The notes: generated by a model not told the origin, from the sequence alone. Counted from the first letter of the stretch, positions 1 to 8,869 are shown. The stretch is DNA of 49,650 nucleotides from Fidelibacterota bacterium (GCA_002708715.1 PAPB01000015.1:1-49650), one strand, 5' to 3'. Numbers and translations are program-made.

Positions 1-404
1 AAAATATTTTAAAAAATAAATTAGATTGGACGTATTATGGTGGGCATCATTATGAAAATTATTATTCTCATTTTGCATTTGGCTATTATACAATTAAAAA
101 GTTTGGTATTGATAAAAGAAGGGTCTCATTTTCTGGGCCTATACGTTCAGGTGAAATGACATTAGATGAAGCTAATAAGGAATTAAGTATACCTCCCAAC
201 ATTGATAAAGAAATCATTAATTATACAATTAAAAAGCTTGGTTTGACTCAAAGCGAGTTCAATGATTTAATTTCCCTTCCAGTCAAGGATTTTCATGATT
301 ATAAAACTAGTTATCCTATGATAAAAAGGTTCTCATTTATTTTAAAAATAGCAGTTAAATTGAAATTAGTTACTCCTGTGCTTTATGAAAAGTATTTAGG
401 TTAA
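1..404 (+). CDS. N-acetyl sugar amidotransferase, C-terminal part (5' end outside window)
   Basis: The reading frame is open from base 3 to the TAA at 402-404, with no start in the window. The ATG at 156 is internal. The visible residues contain YYGGHHYENYYSHF, then KKFGIDKRR and IRSGEMTLDEA, which are typical of the C-terminal end of the WbpG/PseA family of PP-loop ATPases that amidate N-acetylated sugars. The catalytic PP-loop and Cys motifs would lie upstream. The hisH and hisF genes immediately downstream are the usual glutaminase and ammonia-channel partners of this family, which supports the call. The reaction inferred is ATP-dependent conversion of an acetamido group on a nucleotide sugar to an acetamidino group. 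The exact sugar cannot be read from this fragment. Confidence 0.85.
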   Translation, partial: NILKNKLDWTYYGGHHYENYYSHFAFGYYTIKKFGIDKRRVSFSGPIRSGEMTLDEANKELSIPPNIDKEIINYTIKKLGLTQSEFNDLISLPVKDFHDYKTSYPMIKRFSFILKIAVKLKLVTPVLYEKYLG

Positions 405-446
405 TTATTTTCTGTAAGGAAAAATATTTAAAGTTAAAAAGCGTTT

Positions 447-1055
447 ATGATTGTAATCATTGATTTTGGAATGGGTAATATTCATTCTGTATTTACCCAG
501 TTTAAAAAAATAAATAATGATATTATTGTTTCTTCAAGTGCTGACGAAATTAAAAATGCAAAAAAAATAATTCTTCCAGGGGTAGGCTATTTTTCGAAAG
601 CTATGGAAAAATTAAATGAACTAAATCTTATCAAAATTCTTAATGAAAAAGTTCTTATTCAAAAAATACCAATTTTAGGTATTTGTTTAGGAATGCAATT
701 ATTGGGTAAAAGAAGTGAAGAAGGTCACACTAATGGTTTTGGGTGGGTAGATGCAGAAACCGTAAGATTTAAATCAAATAATTCACAGACTAAGATTCCC
801 CATATGGGATGGAATAACTTAATAAGTTTTAATTCAGAATCAATTTTTAAAGGTGTCTCTGAAAAAGATGAATTCTATTTTGTTCATTCTTATTACATGA
901 AAACAACTTCAAATGATATAATTTTAGCTAAAACAGATTATGGACATGTTTTTGTCTCTGCAATTCAAAAAGATAATATTTATGGAACTCAATTCCACCC
1001 AGAAAAAAGCCATCATAGTGGAAGATTAGTTTTAAAAAATTTTTTGGAGATTTGA
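447..1055 (+). CDS. hisH: HisH-type glutamine amidotransferase subunit, sugar-amidation paralogue
   Basis: A 202-residue class I glutaminase. The nucleophile is Cys80 in GICLGMQLLG, and the partner residues are His184 and Glu186 in QFHPEKS, so the catalytic triad is complete. In the family this subunit hydrolyses glutamine and passes ammonia to its HisF partner. No other histidine genes are present. It sits between an N-acetyl sugar amidotransferase and hisF, the arrangement of O-antigen clusters such as wbpG-hisH2-hisF2 of Pseudomonas. The role is therefore inferred to be ammonia supply for sugar amidation, not histidine synthesis. The ATG at 447 fits the family N-terminus MIVIIDFGMGN. HisF starts 3 bases after the stop, suggesting translational coupling. 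Confidence 0.93.
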   Translation: MIVIIDFGMGNIHSVFTQFKKINNDIIVSSSADEIKNAKKIILPGVGYFSKAMEKLNELNLIKILNEKVLIQKIPILGICLGMQLLGKRSEEGHTNGFGWVDAETVRFKSNNSQTKIPHMGWNNLISFNSESIFKGVSEKDEFYFVHSYYMKTTSNDIILAKTDYGHVFVSAIQKDNIYGTQFHPEKSHHSGRLVLKNFLEI

Positions 1056-1058
1056 TAA

Positions 1059-1823
1059 TTGTATCGACCCAGAATAATCCCTTGTTTATTATTAAAAGAT
1101 TTGGGGTTAGTGAAAACTATTAAGTTTAAACATCCTTCTTATATAGGTGATCCTATGAATGCAATTAACATCTTTAATAAAAAAAAAGCTGATGAATTGA
1201 TTTTTCTTGATATAATGGCTACTTCTGAAAACAGAAGTATAAATTCTGAATTAGTATCGAGAATGGGAGAAGAATGCATGATGCCTTTTGCTGTAGGTGG
1301 TGGTATAAGATCAATGAAAGATATTGAAACATTATTTAAAGCTGGAGCAGAAAAAGTTGTAATTAATTCAGAAGCTTTACTTAATCCATCTTTAATTGAA
1401 ACAGCTTCAAAGCATTATGGTAGTCAAAGTATTGTGATATCTATTGATGTAAAAAAAAAAATATTCGGTGGGTATTTGATCTATGGCAAAAGAGGAAAAA
1501 AGGCAACTAATTATGATTTGATTGATTATTTAAAAATTATTGAAAATTACGGAGCTGGTGAAGTTTTTATTAATGCGATAGATAAAGATGGTACATACAG
1601 TGGATATGATATTAATTTAATAAAAATTGTTTCAAATCAAGTCAAAATTCCTGTAATCGCCTGTGGAGGAGCAGGTAGTATTCATGATTTTAAGCCTGCA
1701 ATAAATGAAGGAAGAGCATCAGCAGTTGCGGCAGGTAGTATTTTTGTATACCATGGAGCTAAGCGTGCTGTATTAATTAATTATCCAACTTCTGAAGAAA
1801 AAATTGAATTGTTTAAAATTTAA
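1059..1823 (+). CDS. hisF: HisF-like cyclase paralogue (ammonia channel of a sugar amidotransferase)
   Basis: A 254-residue TIM barrel starting at a TTG 3 bases after hisH. It opens RPRIIPCLLLKD, where true imidazole-glycerol-phosphate synthase cyclases have RIIPCLDV. The general acid/base Asp at position 11 is therefore Leu here, while the second catalytic Asp region (SIDVKK) is kept. Phosphate-binding loops remain (AVGGGIRS, ACGGAGS, AAGSIFV). The same RPRIIPCLLLKD opening is characteristic of HisF copies paired with WbpG/PseA amidotransferases, as I recall the family. The barrel is inferred to serve as a conduit carrying ammonia from HisH to the amidotransferase encoded at the window start. 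It is unlikely to complete the histidine pathway. Confidence 0.92.
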   Translation: MYRPRIIPCLLLKDLGLVKTIKFKHPSYIGDPMNAINIFNKKKADELIFLDIMATSENRSINSELVSRMGEECMMPFAVGGGIRSMKDIETLFKAGAEKVVINSEALLNPSLIETASKHYGSQSIVISIDVKKKIFGGYLIYGKRGKKATNYDLIDYLKIIENYGAGEVFINAIDKDGTYSGYDINLIKIVSNQVKIPVIACGGAGSIHDFKPAINEGRASAVAAGSIFVYHGAKRAVLINYPTSEEKIELFKI

Positions 1824-3026
1824 ATGTATAAGATATTAGTAATTGTTAGTAGATATTCACGAGATTTGAATGACCCAGGAGATTTTGTAACTCAATTGTC
1901 TGAATTTTTAAAAAAAGAGTATGAAGTTAATGTTTTGGCACCACACGATTTTGGACTGAAATTTGCTGAAGATATTAATGGTGTTAGAGTATTTAGGTTC
2001 CCCTATTTTTATCCATATAAGTTTCAAAAATTAGCTTATGGGCCAGGAATTTTAGATAATATAAAAGAGAGTATTTTAGCAAAAATACAGGTGCCATTTT
2101 TTATTTTTTTTGAACTTTTATTTTCGATTAAGGTAATATTAAAGACTAAAAGCAATGTTATTCACTCTCATTGGATAATCCCCCAAGGTCTTATAGGTGC
2201 GTTATGCAGTGCCATTTTTAATATAAAGCATATTACAACTATTCACGGAAGTGATATTAATATGATCAAAAAAAGTTTTTTTTTGAAAATACTTTGCAAA
2301 GGGATTTTTTATAAAACAGATTATATTACCGTAAATAGCTCATTCACAAAAAGTTTATTAAATGATTTTATTGATAAAAAGAATAAACAAAAAATCAAAA
2401 CAATTCCCATGGGTATTGATTCAAATCGATTCTATCCTTCTGATAATGCCAAATTAAAAAATGAAGATAACGATGAAAATATTTTGTTGTTTGTCGGCAG
2501 GTTAATTGATTGGAAAGGTGTAAAGTATTTAGTGCAAGCTATGCCAAGGATATTAAATGCTTTCCCTAAAACTAAGTTAAAAGTAATTGGCGAAGGTCCA
2601 GAAAAATCTAAATTAAAAAAATTAATTTTAAAACTTAATTTGAAGAAAAATATCAGTTTACTTGGTGAAATAGAAAATACTAAAATAAAATATTATTATT
2701 CAAAATCTGATATCTTTATTATCCCATCTATAATGGTAAATGGACATACCGAAGGTTTGGGTGTAGTCACAGTTGAGGCCATGGCTTGCGGTATTCCTGT
2801 TATTGGTAGTAATGTTGGTGGAATTCCTGATGTTATTAGAAATAACTTTAATGGTTATTTAGTTCCGCAAAAGTCTTCTAGCATTCTTGCTGAAAAAATT
2901 ATTGATTTAATATCAAACCCAGAACTAAAAAATACTTTTGGGAAAAATGGAATAAAAACAGTTAAAGAAAAGTTTACATGGAGTGTTATAAGCAAAAAAT
3001 TTATTGAAATTATCAAAAGTGATTAA
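1824..3026 (+). CDS. Glycosyltransferase family 4
   Basis: A 400-residue GT-B enzyme. The N-terminal Rossmann half ends in a THHGS-like segment (TTIHGSDINM). The C-terminal donor half begins LLFVGRLIDWKGVKYL and carries the EX7E signature in EGLGVVTVEAMACGIPV (near residues 310-318), followed by GSNVGGIPDVI. The ATG directly abuts the hisF stop (TAAATG), so the genes are co-translated. It most likely transfers a sugar from a nucleotide donor to the lipid-linked repeat unit at the cytoplasmic face. Donor and acceptor cannot be assigned. No signal peptide is seen. A possible slight membrane association comes from a hydrophobic stretch near residues 92-105 (QVPFFIFFELLFS). Confidence 0.9.
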   Translation: MYKILVIVSRYSRDLNDPGDFVTQLSEFLKKEYEVNVLAPHDFGLKFAEDINGVRVFRFPYFYPYKFQKLAYGPGILDNIKESILAKIQVPFFIFFELLFSIKVILKTKSNVIHSHWIIPQGLIGALCSAIFNIKHITTIHGSDINMIKKSFFLKILCKGIFYKTDYITVNSSFTKSLLNDFIDKKNKQKIKTIPMGIDSNRFYPSDNAKLKNEDNDENILLFVGRLIDWKGVKYLVQAMPRILNAFPKTKLKVIGEGPEKSKLKKLILKLNLKKNISLLGEIENTKIKYYYSKSDIFIIPSIMVNGHTEGLGVVTVEAMACGIPVIGSNVGGIPDVIRNNFNGYLVPQKSSSILAEKIIDLISNPELKNTFGKNGIKTVKEKFTWSVISKKFIEIIKSD

Positions 3027-3055
3027 TTTAGGTAAGGAACAAGGTCAAAAAAGTT

Positions 3056-3763
3056 ATGAATCGAATAGAGAAAAATAGAAGAAATATTGATAAAGATTTA
3101 CAAGGAATTGATAAGAGAAAATTTTTTTCTCCCGCAAATTATGGTGATTTAAAAGTGACCCTACCAATTCTTAAAAAATATTGCACTGGTATATGTTTAG
3201 ATGTTGGGTGCGGTGATATGCCTTATAAAAAATATATTTTAAAAGTCGTCGATCAGTATGACACCTTAGATTTTAAAGCTCATGTCCCCGATATTAAGTA
3301 TGTAGGAGATGTACAAGATATGAATTGTATAAAAAATGATACTTATGATACTGTTGTCTCTTTTGAAGTCTTAGAACATGTGAATAATCCTTTTGTAGCT
3401 GTATCAGAAATAAAAAGAGTATTAAAAAGTAATGGTATATTTATACTTACTGTACCTCATTTAAGTAGGTTGCATGATATGCCTCATGACTACTACAGAT
3501 ATACAAAGTTTGGACTTAAATCATTACTAAATCAAAATGGATTTAAAGTATTGGAAATACTGCCGAGGGGTGGTTTATTTAGTTTTCTTGGTCATCAATT
3601 TTCAAATATATTTTTGAGTATTTTCTGGCATATTCCGATTATAAAAGATATCGCATTTTTTATAAATAAGTGGTTTTGCGTTCTTCTATCTTATTTTTTA
3701 GATAAGCATTTAGATAAAAATAAGTTATTTGCTTTAGGTTACACTGTAGTAGCAAAGCTATAA
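3056..3763 (+). CDS. Class I SAM-dependent methyltransferase
   Basis: A 235-residue methyltransferase of the Methyltransf_11 type. Motif I is CLDVGCGDMPYKKY (about residues 47-60). An acidic motif is at YDTLDF, and the post-I motif is VVSFEVLEHVNNPF (near residue 100), followed by EIKRVLKSNGIFILTVPH. The C-terminal third is hydrophobic (FLSIFWHIPIIKDIAFFI), suggesting membrane association. In this context it probably methylates a sugar of the polysaccharide or its lipid carrier, but the substrate is not visible. The ATG start lies 29 bases after the upstream GT4. Confidence 0.82.
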   Translation: MNRIEKNRRNIDKDLQGIDKRKFFSPANYGDLKVTLPILKKYCTGICLDVGCGDMPYKKYILKVVDQYDTLDFKAHVPDIKYVGDVQDMNCIKNDTYDTVVSFEVLEHVNNPFVAVSEIKRVLKSNGIFILTVPHLSRLHDMPHDYYRYTKFGLKSLLNQNGFKVLEILPRGGLFSFLGHQFSNIFLSIFWHIPIIKDIAFFINKWFCVLLSYFLDKHLDKNKLFALGYTVVAKL

Positions 3764-3808
3764 ATAATAAAAAGATAATTTAAATAGTTATCTGTCTAAT
3801 TATACTTT

Positions 3809-4738
3809 ATGCTTAGTCTAAATAAATATAAAAGATCTATTCAAATTATTATTGAAATTGGGATTGTTTTCTTTTTAATTAATTATTTTTATGAAAACAG
3901 GGGTGAACTTTATAGAATTTCATTGATTAATATTAAAGATACTATCTTGTTATTAATGTTTGTTCTTATTGGAAATATTTTGCGATCTTTTCAACTAAGA
4001 GCATTTATTAATGCTTTAGGCTCAAAGATTAGTTTTTTAGATTCTATATGGGTAACTGTTGGGAGCACGCTTTTAAATTATATACCAATGAATTTTGGTA
4101 TGTTAATAAAAGCTAGAATAATGAAAAAAAAAATAGGTATAAAATATTCTTATTTTGCTTCTCTAACGATTGCAGATATCTTAATTACTTTATGTATGGG
4201 CTCACTTCTTTCTATTATATTTCTTATTTATAAGAATTTAAATTTTAATAAAGATTTATTTTTAATTATCTCACTGTGTGTTTTTATAATAATTATTTCA
4301 ATAATAATTTTTATAATTCCAAGAAGTATTTCAAGTTATTTTAAAGGCTCAATTGCATATTATCTCAGTGCTTATCTAGATGGGATTATCGAAATAAAAA
4401 GAATGAAAAATTTATTTTTAATTTCTTCATTTGTAATATTTAGACTTTTTCTTGTAGCAATACAATTTTTTATTTGTTTTAAATCTCTAGGTATAAATAT
4501 TTCATTATCTGAAAGTATTCTTTTTTCAAGTATAAGCGCTATTTTATTAATAATTCCAGTTACCCCAGGAGGGATAGGGTTTAGGGAGGTTATTGTGGGT
4601 TTGATTTCATCTGCATCTGGAATGAATTTTGAAATTGGTGTTCTCGCAAGCAGTATTTATCAAGTTGCAACAATTTTTATTCATATTTCAATAGGAGTTC
4701 CTGGTTTGTTGATTTTAAAAAGAAAAAATATCATTTAA
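3809..4738 (+). CDS. Lysylphosphatidylglycerol synthase TM-like / UPF0104 flippase-domain membrane protein
   Basis: A 309-residue integral membrane protein with roughly seven to eight hydrophobic segments. It has the family hallmarks of the AglD/MprF-type flippase domain (PF03706): the early NILRSFQLRAFINALG segment, NYIPMNFGMLIKARIMKKK, and the late VTPGGIGFREVIVGL motif. Members sit in polysaccharide clusters and are thought to move or transfer lipid-linked sugars, though most are uncharacterised. The soluble aminoacyl-transferase domain of MprF is absent. It lies 45 bases after the methyltransferase, with a short hairpin-like AGATAA/TTATCT repeat in the gap that lacks a convincing U-tract. 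Confidence 0.8.
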   Translation: MLSLNKYKRSIQIIIEIGIVFFLINYFYENRGELYRISLINIKDTILLLMFVLIGNILRSFQLRAFINALGSKISFLDSIWVTVGSTLLNYIPMNFGMLIKARIMKKKIGIKYSYFASLTIADILITLCMGSLLSIIFLIYKNLNFNKDLFLIISLCVFIIIISIIIFIIPRSISSYFKGSIAYYLSAYLDGIIEIKRMKNLFLISSFVIFRLFLVAIQFFICFKSLGINISLSESILFSSISAILLIIPVTPGGIGFREVIVGLISSASGMNFEIGVLASSIYQVATIFIHISIGVPGLLILKRKNII

Positions 4739-4750
4739 TAAAATTTTACT

Positions 4751-5914
4751 TTGATTAGAAATCAAAAAATAAAATACTTACTAATAAATTTAAAAATAAT
4801 CATTTTTTTATTATTAGCTTTTTTAATTAGGCTATTTATAAAGACGAAGGCAAAACGATTTGTTATTTTATGGGGACATAACTTAGATGGGAATTTGAGA
4901 GCATTTTTTGACCATTATCATGAAAAACAATATGCGGATTATGAATTATATTTTTTAGCAAATAATCAAAAATTATATACAAAGTTAAAAAATAAATTTG
5001 GGCATAGCATTTTTTCTGCAAATAAGTTTAAACACATTATAAAAGTTTTTGATTGCAAATGTATTATTACTTCTCATGGGCCTCAAACACTTCATCTATT
5101 AAAAATTTTATCCCCAAAAATAGCTTTCATTGATGTATGGCATGGGACACCATTTGTCGAATACGAAGAGTGGCAACTAAAAACAATGAAATCCTATTCA
5201 GCATTATTTTTACCAAGTGAGTATGTAAAAAATAAATACAAATCCTCATTCAATTTTAATAAAGTTGAGCATGTAGTTACAGGATTGGCGAGGCATGATA
5301 TGCTATTTGAACAAAACTTAAAAATGAATGAAATAAAGAAATATTTAAAGTTATCCAGTTACGAAAAAATTATTTTATTTTCACCAACATGGCGCCAGAA
5401 AGATGAACCTAGTGAAATTCCTTTTAATATTGGTAATAAATTATTTTTGCAAAAGATGAGCGAAATTATGGTTAAAAACAATTCAATCTTAATTTTTCGC
5501 TTGCACCAAAATTCTTCATCAAAAATTAATTTTAGTGATTTTCAAAATATTCGTATGCTATCTCAACTAGATTATCCCGATACTGAAAAATTATTAAAAA
5601 TTACCGATATTTTAATCTCAGATTGGTCATCAATAATTACCGATTATTGTGTTTTAGATAGGCCTATTATCATCTTGGATTCTCATTTACCTAAATCTTG
5701 GATATCAAAAAAAACTTGGATAGATAGGGGTGGTTATTTGGCACAAAGCTTTGATGAACTTTTAGATTTACTTTTAGAAACAATGTTAAATTGTAATTTA
5801 GTCATAAGTCAATCTCAATTAGCTATGAAAGAACAAGTTATTGGTTCGATGTTTGATGGACATACAAGTTCAAGGTATCATGAAAAAATAAAAAAAATTA
5901 TATTGGAGAATTAA
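4751..5914 (+). CDS. CDP-glycerol glycerophosphotransferase family protein (TagB/TagF-like)
   Basis: A 387-residue protein from a TTG start. An N-terminal hydrophobic helix (LKIIIFLLLAFLIRLFI) would anchor it at the inner membrane. Family motifs in order are DVWHGTP with His131, VTGLARHD, LFSPTWRQ, FRLHQN and SDWSSIITDY (near residue 290). These are the conserved blocks of PF04464, which transfers glycerol phosphate or related polyol phosphates from CDP-polyol to a glycan acceptor. A CDP-glycerol-forming cytidylyltransferase gene lies two genes downstream (7450-7884), so the two could make and use the same donor. That downstream gene is interrupted. Glycerol as the substrate is inferred from family and neighbour only. 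Confidence 0.86.
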   Translation: MIRNQKIKYLLINLKIIIFLLLAFLIRLFIKTKAKRFVILWGHNLDGNLRAFFDHYHEKQYADYELYFLANNQKLYTKLKNKFGHSIFSANKFKHIIKVFDCKCIITSHGPQTLHLLKILSPKIAFIDVWHGTPFVEYEEWQLKTMKSYSALFLPSEYVKNKYKSSFNFNKVEHVVTGLARHDMLFEQNLKMNEIKKYLKLSSYEKIILFSPTWRQKDEPSEIPFNIGNKLFLQKMSEIMVKNNSILIFRLHQNSSSKINFSDFQNIRMLSQLDYPDTEKLLKITDILISDWSSIITDYCVLDRPIIILDSHLPKSWISKKTWIDRGGYLAQSFDELLDLLLETMLNCNLVISQSQLAMKEQVIGSMFDGHTSSRYHEKIKKIILEN

Positions 5915-5918
5915 TACT

Positions 5919-7436
5919 ATGTGTGGTCTATTATGTATTGTTAAACCAAGTCCAAAAAGAAAAAATATAAAAAAAGCATTACTATTAATGCAACATAGGG
6001 GGCCAGATTATACTGGTGAGTATACAGATGAAAATATTTATCTTGGTCATAATAGGCTTTCGATCATTGATTTAAATGATAGGTCTAATCAACCTTATTA
6101 TCATAATGGATATAGGATTATTTATAATGGAGAAATATATAATTATAAAGAATTAATCGCAGAACACAATTTAAAACCTAGTACTAAATCTGACACCGAG
6201 GTTATTTTATTAATGTATATGAAATATGGCTCTAAATGTCTGAATTTTTTTAATGGAATGTTTACTTTTATAATTTATAATAAAGAGAAAAATCAAATTT
6301 TTGTTGCTCGTGATAGGCTCGGTATAAAACCTTTGTATTATAAAACAATTGGAGAAGAAATTATTTTTGCAAGTGAAATATCTTCAATATTACAATTGTC
6401 TCCTGATGAATTTGATGAATTTGGTATAAGGCAATATAGGAAACTAAGAATGACTTTAGATGGATATACATTATACAAGGGTATAAAGGTTTTTAAACCT
6501 GGACATTACATGTTAAATAGTCAATTTATTAGATACTGGAGTTTGAAAATTGATAGAAAACCTGAACCTGATTTAGATCATCTTTTTTGGTTGATTAATG
6601 ACTCCGTCAATTTAAGGAAAAGGTCAGATGTCCCCATCGGTAGCTACTTAAGTGGAGGATTAGATAGTACTATTTTATCCTACATTTTAAAACCTAATTT
6701 TACATGGACAGTAGGTTTTAAAGAAATGAATGAGTTTTACTGGAGTGATTTGGCAAATAAAAATTTAAATAGTGAGCATAAAAAAATAATTATTGATGAG
6801 AATACCTTTATTGATACGGCTAAATGGATGATAAATAAGAGAAAAGAGCCATTATCAGTTCCAAATGAAGTTTTAATATATTTAATGACAAGGCATGTAA
6901 AAAAAGAGAATACTGTAATCCTTTCAGGTGAAGGTGCAGATGAATTATTTCTAGGATATGATAGAATTTTTAGATGGGCAAATGAGTCTAAAAATTTATC
7001 ATTAGCTGAGTTTGATAGTAAATATGCTTATGGTTCTCATAAGGATGACGAGGTTCTGGATTTTGCTTTATCTGGACTCCCTGGGAAAACTGTTTTTGAT
7101 AAAATATCATACTTTTTTCAGATTAAGCATCTACAAGGGTTATTAAGGCGACTTGATAATTCAACAATGTTATGCAGTGTAGAAGCCAGAGTCCCTTTTG
7201 TTGATCATCGTTTAGTTGAATTAATTGGTGGTACATCTTTTGAATGGAGAATGAAAAATTCCGTGAAAGATCCACTGAAAAAGCTTTTTTATAAAATTAT
7301 TCCAGATGAAATTATTCAAAGAGAAAAAGTTGGATTTCCGGTTCCATTAGACTTAATTTTTAAAAATTACAATTATAAAAAAGGGAAACCAATGGATGCT
7401 TGGCTTGAATTTAATTTAAATCAGTTAATAGACTAA
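5919..7436 (+). CDS. asnB: Asparagine synthase-like glutamine amidotransferase
   Basis: A 505-residue AsnB-type enzyme, shorter than the 550-630 usual. The class II glutaminase domain has the Cys2 nucleophile (MCGLLCIV), QHRGPD, YNGEIYNY and SDTEVI. The synthetase domain has the PP-loop SGGLDS at about residue 245 and LSGEGADELFLGYDR. All catalytic motifs are intact. A purine-rich GGAGAA sits about 8 bases before the ATG at 5919. In surface-polysaccharide clusters such enzymes are thought to amidate a carboxyl group, for example a uronic acid, rather than make free asparagine. That role is inferred from location. It directly precedes the broken cytidylyltransferase gene. Confidence 0.9.
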   Translation: MCGLLCIVKPSPKRKNIKKALLLMQHRGPDYTGEYTDENIYLGHNRLSIIDLNDRSNQPYYHNGYRIIYNGEIYNYKELIAEHNLKPSTKSDTEVILLMYMKYGSKCLNFFNGMFTFIIYNKEKNQIFVARDRLGIKPLYYKTIGEEIIFASEISSILQLSPDEFDEFGIRQYRKLRMTLDGYTLYKGIKVFKPGHYMLNSQFIRYWSLKIDRKPEPDLDHLFWLINDSVNLRKRSDVPIGSYLSGGLDSTILSYILKPNFTWTVGFKEMNEFYWSDLANKNLNSEHKKIIIDENTFIDTAKWMINKRKEPLSVPNEVLIYLMTRHVKKENTVILSGEGADELFLGYDRIFRWANESKNLSLAEFDSKYAYGSHKDDEVLDFALSGLPGKTVFDKISYFFQIKHLQGLLRRLDNSTMLCSVEARVPFVDHRLVELIGGTSFEWRMKNSVKDPLKKLFYKIIPDEIIQREKVGFPVPLDLIFKNYNYKKGKPMDAWLEFNLNQLID

Positions 7437-7449
7437 AAAATCAAAATTA

Positions 7450-7884
7450 ATGAAAAATAAAAAACATGGGATTATTGGTTATACTACAGGTGTTTTTGAT
7501 CTTTTCCATATTGGGCATTTAAATATTTTAAAGCGTGCAAATTCGCTTTGTGATAAATTAATTGTAGGTGTTACAACAGATGATTTAGTATCATACAAAC
7601 ATAAAAAATCTGTCATATCATTTAAAGAAAGATCCGAAATAATTTCAAGTATAAAATACGTTGATTTAGTAGTACCGCAAAAATCGATGGATAAAATAGA
7701 AGCATGGGAAAAATTAAAGTTTGATATTATGTTTGTTTGAGATGATTGGTATAAAACTGATAAGTGGGATAAAATTGAAAAACAATTGCAAGAGAAGGGA
7801 GTTAAAGTAATTTATTTTCCCTATACAAAAGGTACTTCTTCAACTTTGATTAATGAAATACTTTTGAATATTCGCATTAAATAG
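7450..7884 (+). pseudogene. tagD: Glycerol-3-phosphate cytidylyltransferase-like gene interrupted by in-frame TGA
   Basis: The frame starts at ATG 7450 with TTGVFDLFHIGHLNILKRA, which contains the HxGH nucleotidyltransferase signature. It then matches the TagD family (DLVVPQKSMDK, FDIMFV). At 7738-7740 there is a TGA exactly where the family has Gly in the V-G-D-D-W motif. The frame continues perfectly after it: DDWYKTDKWDKIEKQL, GVKVIYFPYTKGTSSTLI, ending at TAG 7882-7884 (144 codons plus stop in all). One G-to-T change (GGA to TGA) explains it. The truncated 96-residue product lacks the GTSST motif needed for CTP chemistry. This may be a real nonsense mutation, strain variation or a base-call error. 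Readthrough as glycine is unlikely because TGA stops other genes here. Confidence 0.87.
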
Positions 7885-7942
7885 TAAATAACTTTTTAAA
7901 ATTAAGTTGATAACCTATTTGAGCATTACATCTTAGAGAATA

Positions 7943-8410
7943 GTGCAATATTTTATCAGAATTTTGCTAAGTGATGTAAATCGAAAATATAAATTTTTAG
8001 TAGCGCTAATAATAATGTTCCTACTTTCATTTTATAGTTATGATTTTGGAGCATCCGAAAAAAGTTTGAAAGAAGTAGTGGTGAGTAGCAAAGGTAATTC
8101 TGTCCCTTTTTCTTATATGAAAGTATATCTTTATAAAAGAAGTGGCTTTATTGTATTCAATGATAGATGGGGGGATAAATGGAATGTCTTATGGCCACAA
8201 AATTCCATTATTCCAAAAATTGGTTCGTATGCAAGTTTTTATGGAGTTTGTGTTAGCGACGGTTATATCAATAAAGTACAAAATATTATTTATCATAAAG
8301 GATATACATTGAAGCTGTATATATCCATTATGACATTAGTTATATTAATAATTTTGTTTTTTAAAAATTTTGAACTAAGTCCTCATGGTTTTAATAGGAG
8401 GATTCTGTAA
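7943..8410 (+). CDS. Hypothetical two-TM membrane protein with possible OB-like periplasmic domain
   Basis: A 155-residue protein from a GTG start. Not recognised. It has a basic N-terminus, a membrane segment near residues 18-33 (FLVALIIMFLLSFYS), an intervening soluble region of about 85 residues, and a second membrane segment (LYISIMTLVILIILFF) near residues 124-139. The soluble region alternates strands and contains GSYASFYGVCVSDGYI, which resembles an OB-fold beta pattern, but this is only an impression. It is followed without a gap by the YdjM-like gene (TAATTG), so the two are probably co-expressed. Confidence 0.6.
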   Translation: MQYFIRILLSDVNRKYKFLVALIIMFLLSFYSYDFGASEKSLKEVVVSSKGNSVPFSYMKVYLYKRSGFIVFNDRWGDKWNVLWPQNSIIPKIGSYASFYGVCVSDGYINKVQNIIYHKGYTLKLYISIMTLVILIILFFKNFELSPHGFNRRIL

Positions 8411-8869
8411 TTGCCTGATGCTGCAACTCATATTTTAATCCAAATAATGTTTAATAAACTAATTTGGATTAAAAAAATCGCACCATATTCTTTATTTGGA
8501 GCAATAGCTCCTGATTTTGCAAAAGGGTTAAATAGAATTATATCACCAGACTGGGATTGGGTGTTCTACCCGATGCATTCTCCATTTTATATGCTTTTTT
8601 TCTTTTACGCAATATCTATGTTATTCCATAAAAGTGAAAGGTCATCTTTTATTCTAGGGAGCCTGTTAGGGATGGGCATTCATTTATTTTTAGATATTTT
8701 ACAAACTAATATAAGTGGCAGTTACTATATGCCACTATTCCCTTTTTCATTCAAAACTATTTCTCTAGGTTTAATAAATACGGAAACATCCTTATTTTTT
8801 CTTCCATTAACGATATTAATAGTATTACTAACTTATTTTTTAAAAGAATACATAGGAAAAAAAATATAA
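8411..8869 (+). CDS. YdjM-like membrane-bound metal-dependent hydrolase (DUF457 type)
   Basis: A 152-residue protein whose TTG start directly follows the previous stop. It has features of the PF04307 inner-membrane hydrolase family: MPDAATH at the start, GAIAPDFAKG with a conserved Asp, a His in YPMHSPF, and GMGIHLFLDIL with a His/Asp pair. Four to five hydrophobic segments follow the family pattern. Spaced His and Asp residues suggest a metal site in the membrane. The substrate is unknown for most members. Its place inside the polysaccharide locus suggests a lipid-linked or membrane substrate. Confidence 0.65.
   Translation: MPDAATHILIQIMFNKLIWIKKIAPYSLFGAIAPDFAKGLNRIISPDWDWVFYPMHSPFYMLFFFYAISMLFHKSERSSFILGSLLGMGIHLFLDILQTNISGSYYMPLFPFSFKTISLGLINTETSLFFLPLTILIVLLTYFLKEYIGKKI

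Noticed and set aside
447-1823. hisH and hisF as part of a histidine biosynthesis operon
   Set aside because: No other his genes are adjacent, the HisF catalytic Asp is lost, and the neighbours are polysaccharide genes.
3764-3808. Possible intrinsic terminator after the methyltransferase
   Set aside because: The AGATAA/TTATCT hairpin is weak and not followed by a T-run; downstream genes continue on the same strand.
7738-7740. TGA read as glycine or selenocysteine in the cytidylyltransferase gene
   Set aside because: TGA is a normal stop in this window: genes ending at 17856 and 24160 have TGA overlapping the next start. The family position is Gly, so selenocysteine makes no sense, and no SECIS-like hairpin is evident.
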